Source of the DNA: Brassicibacter mesophilus
GTDB lineage: Bacteria; Bacillota; Clostridia; Tissierellales; Proteiniboraceae
Length of the DNA stretch: 64,000 nucleotides
NCBI RefSeq assembly: GCF_050433385.1
Contig: NZ_JBNPXI010000003.1
Coordinates: forward strand, 310,001-374,000
Direction of reading: 5' to 3'
Part shown: positions 8,897 to 17,774 of the stretch, one piece after another
How positions within the stretch are numbered: position 1 is the first letter of the stretch
How the letters are laid out: every line of letters begins with the position of its first letter
Notes under the pieces: generated by a model
What the model was told of the DNA's origin: nothing
Database searches by the model: none
The model's input: the letters and a program-made list of their open reading frames with translations, nothing else
Translations under genes and position numbers: made by a program

Positions 8897-10168
8897 TTGA
8901 AACAATTAAAGAGGATGCTAGCCGCTTCAGCTATAATTGCATTGGCTTCGCAAGTAAATATTGGATTGTTGGTTACTGATTTTAGAGTATCGGCAGGCAT
9001 AATTTTTTTTGTTATATTTCTTTATCTAAATAGAGAGCTTGAACCAGTTTCAACAGCAGTGATGTCAGGAATAGCAGTATATCTTCTTAGAATAATAGTG
9101 TATTTTTTTGGAAAAGGAAATGTTTATGGCGTTGTATGGTCATATCAATTAGAGATATTATTTTATACTTTTTATGGAATAATATATTCACTATTAATTA
9201 AAAAAACCAACAGAGATAATATCAATCAACTACTTTTTATTATGGTTATCAGTGATTTAGGTGCGAATCTTGTGGAGGTATATGTCAGAACTAGGATAGG
9301 AGTATATCATTTCCACTTAGGGATTATTATTACCTTATTTGTTGCAGCTTTAGTACGCTCTAGCATAGTATGGTTTTTACTAAATGGGCTTAAATATTAT
9401 AGGATGCTCCTCATGAAAGAAGAACATGAGAAAAGATATAAAAGGCTTTTATGGTTAACTGCTCAGCTTAAGACTGAAATGTATTGGATGGAAAAAAACA
9501 TGGATAACATAGAAAGAGTTATGACTAATTCTTATGGACTATTTGAGAAAATAAATATGAATGAAGACAAGAGTAACTGGGCAGATAGGGCTGTAACTAT
9601 AGCTAGAGATGTTCATGAGATAAAAAAAGACTACGAACTTGCTATTCGAGGGATGATAGAGATCACAGAAAACAAGCTTCAAGATGAAGGAATGAACTTT
9701 AAAGACATTATTACTATATTAGATGAAACTATGAAGAGAGAGATAGAGCATAAAGGTAAAAATATTGAACTAATATTTGAAATAGGAGAAAGCTTTTATA
9801 CTTCTAAGCACTATTATCTTATGTCTATATTTCGAAATTTGATAATGAATGCAATAGATGCAATACCTGACTCAGATGAAGAAGCTAAAATTTGTTTTAC
9901 TCATAAAATCGAAAAAGAACAGCATGTCTTTATAGTTTCTGATACTGGCTGTGGAATAGATAAAGAAAATTTACGATATATATTCTCACCTGGTTTTTCA
10001 ACTAAAATAAATTATACTACAGGCCAGATTAATAGAGGTTTAGGATTAAGTGTAGTTCGAGATATAATTGAAAAACGATTTAATGGAAGAATTACTGCAA
10101 CATCATTAGAAGATAAGGGAGCAACATTTTGGATTTATATACCAAAAAATTCTCTGGAGGTGTCTTGA
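8897..10168 (+). CDS. glnK: Sensor histidine kinase, GlnK (YcbA)-like
   Basis: About 423 residues. The N-terminal half has five to six membrane helices (to about residue 175). A coiled segment carries a phospho-acceptor-like DVHEIKKDY. The GHKL ATPase domain shows the N box (FRNLIMNAIDAIPD), G1 (DTGCGID) and G2 (INRGLGLSVVRDII). The architecture and the adjoining YcbB-type regulator plus AGCS transporter match the Bacillus glutamine-sensing GlnK/GlnL/GlnT unit. AGAGGTGA sits ahead of TTG 8897, which I prefer. The in-frame GTG at 8888 lies inside that ribosome site. The response-regulator gene starts 1 base after the stop. Confidence 0.8.
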   Translation: MKQLKRMLAASAIIALASQVNIGLLVTDFRVSAGIIFFVIFLYLNRELEPVSTAVMSGIAVYLLRIIVYFFGKGNVYGVVWSYQLEILFYTFYGIIYSLLIKKTNRDNINQLLFIMVISDLGANLVEVYVRTRIGVYHFHLGIIITLFVAALVRSSIVWFLLNGLKYYRMLLMKEEHEKRYKRLLWLTAQLKTEMYWMEKNMDNIERVMTNSYGLFEKINMNEDKSNWADRAVTIARDVHEIKKDYELAIRGMIEITENKLQDEGMNFKDIITILDETMKREIEHKGKNIELIFEIGESFYTSKHYYLMSIFRNLIMNAIDAIPDSDEEAKICFTHKIEKEQHVFIVSDTGCGIDKENLRYIFSPGFSTKINYTTGQINRGLGLSVVRDIIEKRFNGRITATSLEDKGATFWIYIPKNSLEVS

Positions 10169-10169
10169 T

Positions 10170-11009
10170 ATGAATATATTCATTGTTGAAGATGATAGCA
10201 ATATTACTAGATTGCTAGAAAAGATAATAAAAGATAGAGAATTGGGCACTTTACTAGGTCATGCAAATGATGGTATAAATGGTTTGATGGAAATACAGAG
10301 CCTAAAACCTGATATTGTGTTGGTGGATTTACTAATGCCAGGTAAGGATGGTATAAGTCTAGTGAGGGAGGCAAAGAATACATATCCAAATATCCAATTT
10401 ATCATGATATCACAAGTATCTTCTAAGGATATGATCGGCAAAGCATATCAAAGTGGAATAGAATATTTTATTTCAAAGCCTATTAATGCTATAGAGGTGG
10501 AGAGTGTTATTCATAAGGTACAAGATAAGATAAACATGAATCGGAAATTAGACCAAATTCAAAGTTTGTTTATCAAGGATAATAATAAACAGGTAGAAGA
10601 GAAAAGTAGTGCCAGAGTTGAAGGTGTCAGGAGTGTAATGCAGAGAATTGGAATTGCTGGTGAGGCTGGAAGTCAAGATATCATTGATATAACAAAGTAT
10701 CTGATCGATACTAAACAGAGCATGTCTGACTTTACTGTAAAGGAGCTTTGTAGTAAGTTCACTAATAAAGTCAAGTCTATGGAGCAAAGGATTAGAAGAA
10801 CAGCCACTGTTGGAATGATTAATCTTGCAAATTTAGGCATAGAGGATTACATGAATGAAATATTCACTGAATATTCTAATGGACTATATAATTTTGAGCA
10901 AATAAAAACAGAGATGGACTATATTAGAGGGAAAAGCAAAAAGAGGGGGAAGGTAAATCTTAAAAAATTTATAGATGGAATTGTTTTTTATAGTAATAGA
11001 AAGCAGTAA
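10170..11009 (+). CDS. glnL: Response regulator, GlnL (YcbB)-like
   Basis: A 279-residue regulator. The N-terminal receiver domain (residues 1-120) has the acidic pair EDD (7-9), phospho-acceptor Asp53 in LVDLLMPG and Lys in ISKPINA. The C-terminal YcbB-type domain (about 150-275) resembles the DNA-binding region of B. subtilis GlnL. GGAGGTG overlaps the end of the kinase gene, so the two are translationally coupled. The gene ends at a strong terminator, and the AGCS symporter gene follows after about 240 bases. By analogy it activates the transporter in response to glutamine or a related amino acid. Confidence 0.82.
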   Translation: MNIFIVEDDSNITRLLEKIIKDRELGTLLGHANDGINGLMEIQSLKPDIVLVDLLMPGKDGISLVREAKNTYPNIQFIMISQVSSKDMIGKAYQSGIEYFISKPINAIEVESVIHKVQDKINMNRKLDQIQSLFIKDNNKQVEEKSSARVEGVRSVMQRIGIAGEAGSQDIIDITKYLIDTKQSMSDFTVKELCSKFTNKVKSMEQRIRRTATVGMINLANLGIEDYMNEIFTEYSNGLYNFEQIKTEMDYIRGKSKKRGKVNLKKFIDGIVFYSNRKQ

Positions 11010-11012
11010 AGA

Positions 11013-11055
11013 AGAGATTGAGAAAGATAATATTATCTTTCTCAATCTCTTTTTT
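11013..11055 (+). terminator. Strong terminator after the two-component genes
   Basis: A perfect 17-bp stem (11013-11029 with 11034-11050, arms beginning AGAGATTGAG and ending CTCAATCTCT) with a 4-base loop, followed by six T. Confidence 0.9.
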
Positions 11056-11092
11056 ACATACTATAGAAAAATTTTATAATTATTGAGTAGTG

Positions 11093-11118
11093 TTTTGAAA
11101 CTTTCTGAGGTTTTTTGA
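11093..11118 (+). promoter_or_regulatory. Candidate GlnL operator (direct repeat)
   Basis: TTTTGA occurs at 11093-11098 and 11113-11118, 20 bases apart (two helical turns, same face), in the 194 bases between the regulator terminator and the symporter gene. Tandem TTTTGT-like repeats are the described kind of target for GlnL in Bacillus. The match is short and the region is AT-rich, so this is tentative. Confidence 0.3.
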
Positions 11119-11249
11119 AGGTCATCAAATACAATCAAAATAATAAAATTTTCATGAAAATTGGTGAAGATACAAGGAAAACGTTATCCAAATTAATTAT
11201 GGACTTTATAAAACCTATGTAAGACTACTAAATAATAGGAGGTATTATT

Positions 11250-12665
11250 ATGGATACTGCGAAAATATTGGAGTTAGTTGAAACGGTCAATAGTTTTCTT
11301 TGGGGACCAGCTATGCTTTTTTTTCTACTTGGGACAGGGATATTATTTACCTTTAAGCTTAGGTTTTTGCAAGTAAGAAAGCTTAAAACTGCTTATAAGC
11401 AAATTTTTGATAAGCCTAAAAATGAATCCGATGAAGTAGGAATGTCGCCTTTTCAATCTTTAGCTACCGCTATAGCGGCTCAAGTTGGAACAGGTAATTT
11501 AGCTGGGGTTGCTACTGCTATAGCAGCTGGTGGACCTGGAGCTATATTCTGGATGTGGATTAGTGGTTTTTTTGGAATGGGAACTATATTTGCAGAAGCA
11601 GTATTGGCTCAAAAGTTTAATAAGAGTGAAGATGGAGAGTTAACAGGAGGTCCTGCGTACTATATTAAGAATGGTTTAAAGAGTCCGATATTAGCAGGTT
11701 TTTTTGCAATATCAATAGTACTGGCTCTTGGTTTTATGGGAAATATTGTTCAGTCAAATTCAATAGCTATGGCTGTAAACAATGCATTCCATATTCCAAA
11801 ATTAGCAGTAGGAATTGTAGTTGCAGTTTTAGCAGGCTTAATTTTGATTGGTGGAGTAAGTCGTATAGGATCATTTACTGAAAAAGTAGTTCCTTTTATG
11901 GCTGCACTATATATTTTAGGAGCTCTTGCGATAGTGTTACTTAATATAGAACAGTTACTACCAGCATTAAAAATGATTGTTTATGGTGCATTTAATCCTA
12001 GAGCTGCAACTGGAGGATTTATAGGTGCAACAGTTAAAGAGACATTAAGATATGGTATAGCTAGAGGATTGTTTTCAAACGAGGCAGGGATGGGTTCTAC
12101 ACCTCATGCCCATGCTGTAGCGAAAGTAGATCATCCAGTACAACAAGGACTTGTATCTATTTTAGGAGTAATAGTTGATACAGGAGTTGTATGTACACTT
12201 ACAGCCCTAGTAATATTAACTACAGGGGCATTTGAAACAGGACTAACAGGGGCAGAATTGACTCAGCAAGGATTTTTCTTAGGATTTAGCAAATTAGGTA
12301 ACTTTGGTAACTATTTTGTGGCTGTATCTTTATTCTTTTTTGCTTTTTCTACTATAATCGGATGGTATTTCTTCGGCGAATTAAACATCAAATTTCTTTT
12401 TGGCAAGAAGGGGATTAAATATTATAGAGTAATTGTATTATTAGGAGTAGTTGTAGGGACTCTTCTTGATGTAGAACTTGTATGGGGGTTAGCAGATACC
12501 TTTAATGCACTTATGGTAATCCCTAACTTAATCGCTTTAGTAGGATTATCAGGGTTAGTTGTCAAAATTGTCAATGATTTTGAAGATAAATATGAGAATA
12601 AAGGAAATGGAAAAAAAGGTAACAGCGGAAGAAATAATAAAAACTATGAATACAAGGCAAGCTAG
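11250..12665 (+). CDS. Sodium:alanine/glutamine symporter, AGCS family
   Basis: A 471-residue AGCS (AlsT/GlnT type) amino-acid:cation symporter with about ten membrane helices. Typical blocks are LATAIAAQVGTGNLAGVATA near the N-terminus, GPGAIFWMWISGFFGM, the periplasmic GGPAYYI and the signature FSNEAGMGSTPHAHA in the second half. The last 25 residues form a charged tail rich in Lys, Asn and Gly. GGAGG precedes ATG 11250. The position after a GlnK/GlnL-type system points to glutamine rather than alanine as substrate, but the sequence alone does not settle it. Confidence 0.9.
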   Translation: MDTAKILELVETVNSFLWGPAMLFFLLGTGILFTFKLRFLQVRKLKTAYKQIFDKPKNESDEVGMSPFQSLATAIAAQVGTGNLAGVATAIAAGGPGAIFWMWISGFFGMGTIFAEAVLAQKFNKSEDGELTGGPAYYIKNGLKSPILAGFFAISIVLALGFMGNIVQSNSIAMAVNNAFHIPKLAVGIVVAVLAGLILIGGVSRIGSFTEKVVPFMAALYILGALAIVLLNIEQLLPALKMIVYGAFNPRAATGGFIGATVKETLRYGIARGLFSNEAGMGSTPHAHAVAKVDHPVQQGLVSILGVIVDTGVVCTLTALVILTTGAFETGLTGAELTQQGFFLGFSKLGNFGNYFVAVSLFFFAFSTIIGWYFFGELNIKFLFGKKGIKYYRVIVLLGVVVGTLLDVELVWGLADTFNALMVIPNLIALVGLSGLVVKIVNDFEDKYENKGNGKKGNSGRNNKNYEYKAS

Positions 12666-12673
12666 TAAAAATA

Positions 12674-12718
12674 GGCAGTGGGCATGACTAACAAAATGCC
12701 CACTGTCTTGTTATTTTT
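12674..12718. terminator. Bidirectional terminator between symporter and xdhC
   Basis: GGCAGTGGGCAT (12674-12685) pairs with ATGCCCACTGTC (12695-12706), with one mismatch at the stem base. T-rich tracts on both sides serve the two convergent genes. Confidence 0.8.
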
Positions 12719-12725
12719 TAAATCA

Positions 12726-13793
12726 TTAAAAACATTCTATTAGTACATCCATAACTCCACCACAAACCATGCCTTCATCTTCTGCCACATTGCCCCTCAT
12801 ATCAACATGTTCAATCAAAAATCCTTTATTTAGCATTATATCCCTTGCTTTTGTCAGTACTCCTGCTTCGCTACATCCTCCACCTATGCTTCCATGAGTT
12901 CTTCCATCAAGGTATGCCACCATCTTTGCACCAGATTTTCTAGGAACAGAGCCTTTAGAAGAGATTATGGTAATTAGAGCTTTAGGTACTTCTGACTCTT
13001 TGCACATATGGTCTATTACATCTCTATCGAAGTCTGGCCAATTAAAGTCTTTAGTGTATTTATTATTAATGGCATTTCTTCTACAGCGAATAACTTCTGC
13101 TATTATAGAGACTGCTATCTCTTCAGGAGTAATAGCACCGATGTCTATACCTATAGGTGTATTAATTTTATCTAATTTATCCTTAGAAAAGCCTTCGCTA
13201 ATGAGTTCTTCCTTTAAACCTTTTACTCTACGCTTAGAACCTATCATACCAACATATTTAAGAGAATAATTTAATATCTCTCGCAAGACAATGCCGTCAT
13301 GCCTGTGACCTCTTGTTACAATAACCGCAAAATCAGATCTCCTAAATTTAATAGAGTCAAAAGATTTTAAAAAATTTTCACAAATAACTTCATCTGCTTC
13401 AGGGAACCGATTTGTATTAGCAAAAAAAGGTCTATCATCTACAACTGTAACAGAAAAGCCAACTTTTGTTGCAAGCTCGACTAAAGGCTTAGCAATATGA
13501 CCTCCACCAAAAATAACTAGACGTGGTTTAGGGAAAAAAGGTTCAATTAAAATAGTTTCATTTTCCTTAGATTTTATGAACTGTAGCTTACCTGTTTCTA
13601 GAGAATTGCTTGCTTTTTCAAGTACATCATTATCTAGATTTGAAGATTCTATTTCGAAGTCATCTTCAGATAAAAGAAGTTTATCTGTAATGTGGCTATT
13701 TTCTTTACTAGAAGAATTTAAAAAAGTTAAAAGAACTGATTTTTTTCCATCTTTAATAGATTCTAATAAGTTTTCATAGATATTTTCAAACAA
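12726..13793 (-). CDS. XdhC/CoxI family protein
   Basis: About 355 residues related to XdhC, the chaperone that binds and inserts sulfurated molybdenum cofactor into xanthine dehydrogenase-type enzymes. The middle is the XdhC Rossmann domain (RLVIFGGGHIAKPLVELA; later IVTRGHRHDGIVLREIL, YVGMIGSKRR). The C-terminus is an XdhC_CoxI segment (ISSKGSVPRKSGAKM, SIGGGCSEAG, GMVCGG) with the two conserved cysteines. Only a degenerate CoxI-like piece precedes the Rossmann domain, giving a permuted layout. GGATGGTGA fits TTG 13793; ATG 13817 is in frame but has no ribosome site. No molybdoenzyme gene lies in the window, so its client is elsewhere. Confidence 0.85.
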   Translation of the reverse strand: MFENIYENLLESIKDGKKSVLLTFLNSSSKENSHITDKLLLSEDDFEIESSNLDNDVLEKASNSLETGKLQFIKSKENETILIEPFFPKPRLVIFGGGHIAKPLVELATKVGFSVTVVDDRPFFANTNRFPEADEVICENFLKSFDSIKFRRSDFAVIVTRGHRHDGIVLREILNYSLKYVGMIGSKRRVKGLKEELISEGFSKDKLDKINTPIGIDIGAITPEEIAVSIIAEVIRCRRNAINNKYTKDFNWPDFDRDVIDHMCKESEVPKALITIISSKGSVPRKSGAKMVAYLDGRTHGSIGGGCSEAGVLTKARDIMLNKGFLIEHVDMRGNVAEDEGMVCGGVMDVLIECF

Positions 13794-14011
13794 TTTATTC
13801 ACCATCCATTTTAACATTTGTATAAAAGTATTATATCAGCTTAAAAAAATAAAAATAGCATTTAAGCTAAAAAATATTAATATGCAATTAGTTATCAATG
13901 TAAAATTACTTTATAAATGGTAGAATTAAATAAAAATATGAATTACAAGAATTTCGTATAGTCTTAAGTATATAATAGTAATATGAGTATACTTATCAAG
14001 GAGAAAATATT

Positions 14012-14911
14012 ATGAAAAAGCTAATACTTTGCTTACTAAGTTTAGTAATTTTAACAGCATGCTCATCTAGTGATAAGAAATTAATACGTGGCCAAGAGAA
14101 TAGAATAGTTGAAGATAGTATGGAAGTTCAAAGCCAATTAATGAAAGATATTATCAACAAAGAAGGAATGAGTATTGGAGAAAGAATAAATACTCCAATA
14201 GGATATAGTAGAGTGGAAGTAAATAAGGATTCATTTGCTTATTATTTAAGAAAGCTAGAGCTTAAGCCACATGATTCAAAAGTATTATACTATAATGGAG
14301 AAATTAAAGAAAATTACGGGACATATGTAGCAGTAGTCAATCAAGATATAGGAACAAAAAACTTACAGCAATGTGCGGATGCTGTTATGAGATTAAGAGG
14401 CGAATACCTTTTTCAGAGAGGAAATTATGAAGAAATTCATTTTAATTTAACGAATGGTTTTAGAGTTGACTATAGTAAATGGATAGAGGGGTATAGGGTA
14501 GATGTAAATGGAAATGAGACATATTGGGTAAAAAAGAAGCAGCCTTCAAACTTGTATAAAGATTTTAGAAACTACATGGAATTTATATTTACTTATGCAG
14601 GAACATTATCTCTTTCTAAAGAACTAGATTCTGTAAACCTACGAGAAATGCAAATAGGAGATGTTTTAATTCAAGGTGGCAGCCCTGGACATGCTGTAAT
14701 CATTGTAGACATGGCAGTGAATGAGGAAACTGAAGATAAAATCTATATGCTGGCGCAAAGCTACATGCCTGCTCAGGATATACATATTCTTTCAAATCCA
14801 AATAATAAAAATCTAAGTCCATGGTATGTTTTAAATGAAATGGATGGAATAATTACGCCTGAATGGTCTTTTACAGAAAATGATTTAAAAAGATTTCCTG
14901 CCTTACAATAA
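14012..14911 (+). CDS. DUF4846 lipoprotein
   Basis: A 299-residue exported lipoprotein with a short signal peptide and lipobox L-T-A-C (Cys17). The mature part carries DUF4846-type blocks (GYSRVEVNKDSFAYYLRKLE, CADAVMRLRGEYLF, IQGGSPGHAVIIVDMA). The GGSPGHAVIIVD turn recalls an NlpC-like hydrolase fold, so a cell-wall role is possible but not shown. AGGAG precedes ATG 14012, and a TATAAT-like box lies at 13971-13976. A GNAT gene follows 21 bases later. Confidence 0.82.
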   Translation: MKKLILCLLSLVILTACSSSDKKLIRGQENRIVEDSMEVQSQLMKDIINKEGMSIGERINTPIGYSRVEVNKDSFAYYLRKLELKPHDSKVLYYNGEIKENYGTYVAVVNQDIGTKNLQQCADAVMRLRGEYLFQRGNYEEIHFNLTNGFRVDYSKWIEGYRVDVNGNETYWVKKKQPSNLYKDFRNYMEFIFTYAGTLSLSKELDSVNLREMQIGDVLIQGGSPGHAVIIVDMAVNEETEDKIYMLAQSYMPAQDIHILSNPNNKNLSPWYVLNEMDGIITPEWSFTENDLKRFPALQ

Positions 14912-14932
14912 ATATTGAGGAGATGCTTAATA

Positions 14933-15382
14933 ATGATCAAATACACTACTATAGATATGAATGATATCGGTTTGATAAAAGAATTATGGGAAAAACTAAA
15001 TTTGCTTCACAGCAGACGCTCTAAATATTTTGAACAAAAATTCAAGTCTTTTTCATTTGAGAACAGAATAAAATTCTTATTTAAAAAATCAGAAGAAGGA
15101 AAAGTTAGAATTGATATAGTAAAAGATGATGATAAATATATAGGATACTGTATTAGTAGTATAGATGAGAATCTTATTGGTGGAGTAGAGTCAATTTTTC
15201 TTGAAGAAGAGTATAGAGGAAGTGGAATAGGAGAACAATTGATGGAAAGATCCATGAATTGGATGGATGATAATCAAATAAGCAAGTGCATATTAGGGGT
15301 TGCATATGGTAATGAAAATGTACTTAGTTTTTATCAGAAATTTGGATTTTATCCAAGAACAACTATTTTAGAGAAGAAATAA
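14933..15382 (+). CDS. GNAT-family N-acetyltransferase
   Basis: 149 residues with the GNAT acetyl-CoA core. The beta4-alpha3 pyrophosphate loop EEYRGSGIGEQLMERSMNWM matches the R/Q-x-x-G-x-G/A signature, followed by the beta5 region (CILGVAYGNENVLSFYQKFG) and an aromatic tail (FGFYPRTTIL). ATG 14933 is chosen because GAGGAGA lies 8-9 bases upstream; a longer in-frame start would swallow the ribosome site. It is probably co-transcribed with the DUF4846 lipoprotein gene. The substrate cannot be predicted. Confidence 0.85.
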   Translation: MIKYTTIDMNDIGLIKELWEKLNLLHSRRSKYFEQKFKSFSFENRIKFLFKKSEEGKVRIDIVKDDDKYIGYCISSIDENLIGGVESIFLEEEYRGSGIGEQLMERSMNWMDDNQISKCILGVAYGNENVLSFYQKFGFYPRTTILEKK

Positions 15383-15501
15383 AACCAGGGAATATAGTTA
15401 GCTGACAATAATGAGAATAATAAAGTGCTTAAGGAATTTGAAACTATTTTATAAAAATATATAAACTGTCTGGAGCATTTAAGAAGGTTATTTTAATCTA
15501 G

Positions 15502-15536
15502 TAAAAGCCTGTCCAACAAGAATATAGTGGGCAGGC
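15502..15536 (-). terminator. Terminator after the M42 peptidase gene
   Basis: GCCTGTCC (15507-15514) pairs with GGGCAGGC (15529-15536), one G-T pair. On the minus strand it is followed by TTTTAC. Confidence 0.6.
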
Positions 15537-15544
15537 ATAATAAT

Positions 15545-16546
15545 TTAATATTCAAAGTCAAAAGTTCTATCAACATATTTAGCTAAAAGATTTATAGAAG
15601 TTTCAATGTCCTTCATATTAGCAATAGCATTAGGACTGTGAGGATATCTTAAAACTGTTGATACTCCTGCAGCTTTTACTCCATAATATGACCTATTTAT
15701 ACTACTTGCATCAGTGCCGCCCTTATCTATAACGTCAAGTTGATATTTTAAATTATGTTCTTCACAGCATTTAATTATTTCACTTACTAGGTATTCATCA
15801 CAAATTACAGACGGGTCAGATATTTTTATTGCAGTGCCTTCACCAACTGCATTGCTACCTTCTAAATCACATGGATAATCATGCGCTGGAGTTATATCAA
15901 CGGCAATACCTATATCCGGCTTAATTCTTTCTGCAGTTACGATAGAACCTCTACAGCCTAACTCCTCTTGTACAGTAAATACAAAATAGCAGTCATTATA
16001 AGGAGTCTCTATTTCTTTTAATGTCTCAATAAGTATGTAACATCCTATTCTATCATCTAGAGCTTTGGCTGTTATATTATCATTCTTCAACTCAATATAT
16101 TCTCCTATATAACTGGCAACATCACCAACTTTTACATGTTTTAAGGTTTCTTCCTTTGACTTTGTACCAATATCTACATAGAGTTTAGTAAAATCATTTT
16201 TTACATTTTCTATCATAATTGTGCTTGAAACAATACCTATAGTTCCGTTTCTAAACTTAACTCTATTCATGTAGGTAATAGGTATCCATAAAAATCCTAA
16301 AGATTTTAGTTTTATCATACCATTTTCTTCGATTTTAGTTACCTGCATTCCGATTTCGTCCATATGAGCCGCGAGCATTATTTTCTTTTTATTACCTCCT
16401 ATTCCTTTTTTATAAGCTATTAGATTTCCTAAAGCATCCACAAATATATTATCCACATGGTTTTTAACACAATTCTTTATTATTTCTCTTACTTCTTTTT
16501 CATAACCACTGACACCGAATGCTTGTGATAATTCTCTTAAAAGCAT
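15545..16546 (-). CDS. M42-family metallopeptidase
   Basis: A 333-residue cytoplasmic aminopeptidase of the M42 (glutamyl/tetrahedral aminopeptidase, FrvX-like) family. Metal-site blocks are AAHMDEIGMQV (His, Asp), ALDDRIGCYI (bridging Asp), TVQEELGCRGS (catalytic Glu and ligand Glu), AVDITPAHD (ligand Asp) and a C-terminal RYPHSPNA with the last His. AAAGGAGG precedes ATG 16546. The gene stands alone with its own terminator. Confidence 0.92.
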   Translation of the reverse strand: MLLRELSQAFGVSGYEKEVREIIKNCVKNHVDNIFVDALGNLIAYKKGIGGNKKKIMLAAHMDEIGMQVTKIEENGMIKLKSLGFLWIPITYMNRVKFRNGTIGIVSSTIMIENVKNDFTKLYVDIGTKSKEETLKHVKVGDVASYIGEYIELKNDNITAKALDDRIGCYILIETLKEIETPYNDCYFVFTVQEELGCRGSIVTAERIKPDIGIAVDITPAHDYPCDLEGSNAVGEGTAIKISDPSVICDEYLVSEIIKCCEEHNLKYQLDVIDKGGTDASSINRSYYGVKAAGVSTVLRYPHSPNAIANMKDIETSINLLAKYVDRTFDFEY

Positions 16547-16603
16547 AGATTTTGCCTCCTTTTTATTTATATTTTCTATAGATTATAAAATTAACTGATT
16601 ATT

Positions 16604-16871
16604 TTAATCAATTGTTTGATTATCAGTGTCCTTTAAACTCTTCTTTGACACCCAATGTACCTGATTCATTAAAGGATGGCGAAGTGTTATTGCGCCTTCT
16701 ACAGGACATTCTATGACACAACATCCACAATACCAACATTCACCTGGATACATCACTAGCAGATATAGCTGCCATACAGCCTGATACACCACCACCAAGA
16801 ACTAAAATATCCGCATCAATATTTTCTTCTTTTTTCCATTCTATCGGATAGGGCCATTTGCAATTTTGCAT
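16604..16871 (-). pseudogene. Deletion-fused relic of a flavoprotein/ferredoxin gene pair
   Basis: The minus strand starts at ATG 16871 with AGGGGGA ahead of it and encodes MQNCKWPYPIEWKKEENIDA, then DILVLGGGVSGCMAAISA: the N-terminal FAD-binding Rossmann motif of an AprA/fumarate-reductase-like flavoprotein. After about 40 codons it reaches a stop. From about 16760 a different frame continues with PGECWYCGCCVIECPVEGAI, a 4Fe-4S ferredoxin cluster motif of AprB/FdxA type, and ends at 16604. The bulk of the flavoprotein and the start of the ferredoxin are missing. The simplest reading is one deletion joining the first 5' end to the second 3' end. The divergent GntR gene at 17026 probably regulated the lost operon. 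Confidence 0.7.
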
Positions 16872-16930
16872 GTTATTCCCCCTAATAAATTTATTTTTAA
16901 AATTATAAGCAAATTCTAACATAACATTTT

Positions 16931-16958
16931 GCAAAATACAATATGCAAAATGCAATAT
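16931..16958 (+). promoter_or_regulatory. Tandem 14-bp repeat, candidate GntR operator
   Basis: GCAAAATACAATAT (16931-16944) is followed directly by GCAAAATGCAATAT (16945-16958), 13 of 14 identical. It lies between the flavoprotein relic and the divergent GntR gene, where a regulator site is expected. Confidence 0.45.
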
Positions 16959-17025
16959 ACTATTCACAAATATATAACTTTCGTTTATAATTGATTTAGA
17001 AAAATAAATTTGAAGGGGAATAGTA

Positions 17026-17691
17026 ATGAAAAATGTTATAAAAATGACATTAGCAGATCAGATATACACAATATTGAGAGAAGATATTATTAATCAGACA
17101 ATTAAATGTGGAGAAAAACTGACACTAAATGCTTTGCAGGAAAGATTCGCTATAAGTTCTACTCCAATCAGAGAAGCTATGAAAAGACTCAGTCAAGAAG
17201 GATTGATTGAACATGTGACAAATGTAGGGGCAAAGGTTATTGAAATAAATGCAAAAGAAATCCAAGAAATATATGATCTTTGCTCAATATTAGATTCTGG
17301 TGCTTTGAAGCTGGCGTTAAGCAGTAATCAAAAGAAAAGTTTTATTTTTGACCTTATTTTATCTATTGAGTTACAGGAAGATTCACTAAAAGCAGGGGAT
17401 ATGGCGAAATTTAAGCTTCATTCAGATGATTTCCATGATATTTTTTATAGATATGCAGATAATTCAAGGCTATATAGTGCCACTCAGAAATTGAGGAGCC
17501 AGCTTAGCATTTTAACTACAATATATCAAAGCTTTACAGTTGCATGGTCAGTTGTTTTATCTGAACATAAAAGCATTGTTGAGGCTATTCAAAATGAATG
17601 CTATGATGAAGCTGTTTGTCTTTTATCACAGCACTTTGAGCATGCTAAGACATACTTGCTAGATAATATTAAGAATAATAACACTGATTAA
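17026..17691 (+). CDS. GntR-family (FadR-type) transcriptional regulator
   Basis: 221 residues. The N-terminal winged helix-turn-helix (residues 8-75: LADQIYTILREDIINQTIKC, LQERFAISSTPIREAMKRLS) is diagnostic of GntR proteins. The all-helical C-terminal FCD domain binds a small carboxylate or metal (HSDDFHDIFYRYADN; later SEHKSIVEAIQ and LSQHFEHAKTYL with the usual His residues). GGGG precedes ATG 17026. It is divergent from the flavoprotein/ferredoxin relic, so its original target operon appears to be lost. Confidence 0.88.
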   Translation: MKNVIKMTLADQIYTILREDIINQTIKCGEKLTLNALQERFAISSTPIREAMKRLSQEGLIEHVTNVGAKVIEINAKEIQEIYDLCSILDSGALKLALSSNQKKSFIFDLILSIELQEDSLKAGDMAKFKLHSDDFHDIFYRYADNSRLYSATQKLRSQLSILTTIYQSFTVAWSVVLSEHKSIVEAIQNECYDEAVCLLSQHFEHAKTYLLDNIKNNNTD

Positions 17692-17712
17692 CATTTGTTA
17701 TGCGCTAACACT

Positions 17713-17753
17713 TAAAAATGCTGTAAAGAAACAAGATTTTTGCTTTACAGCAT
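17713..17753 (-). terminator. Terminator of dinB, between convergent genes
   Basis: ATGCTGTAAAG (17718-17728) pairs perfectly with CTTTACAGCAT (17743-17753). The minus strand continues with TTTTTAAG. It lies between the GntR gene and dinB, which converge. Confidence 0.75.
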
Positions 17754-17774
17754 ATAAGTATATAAATAGTGCAC

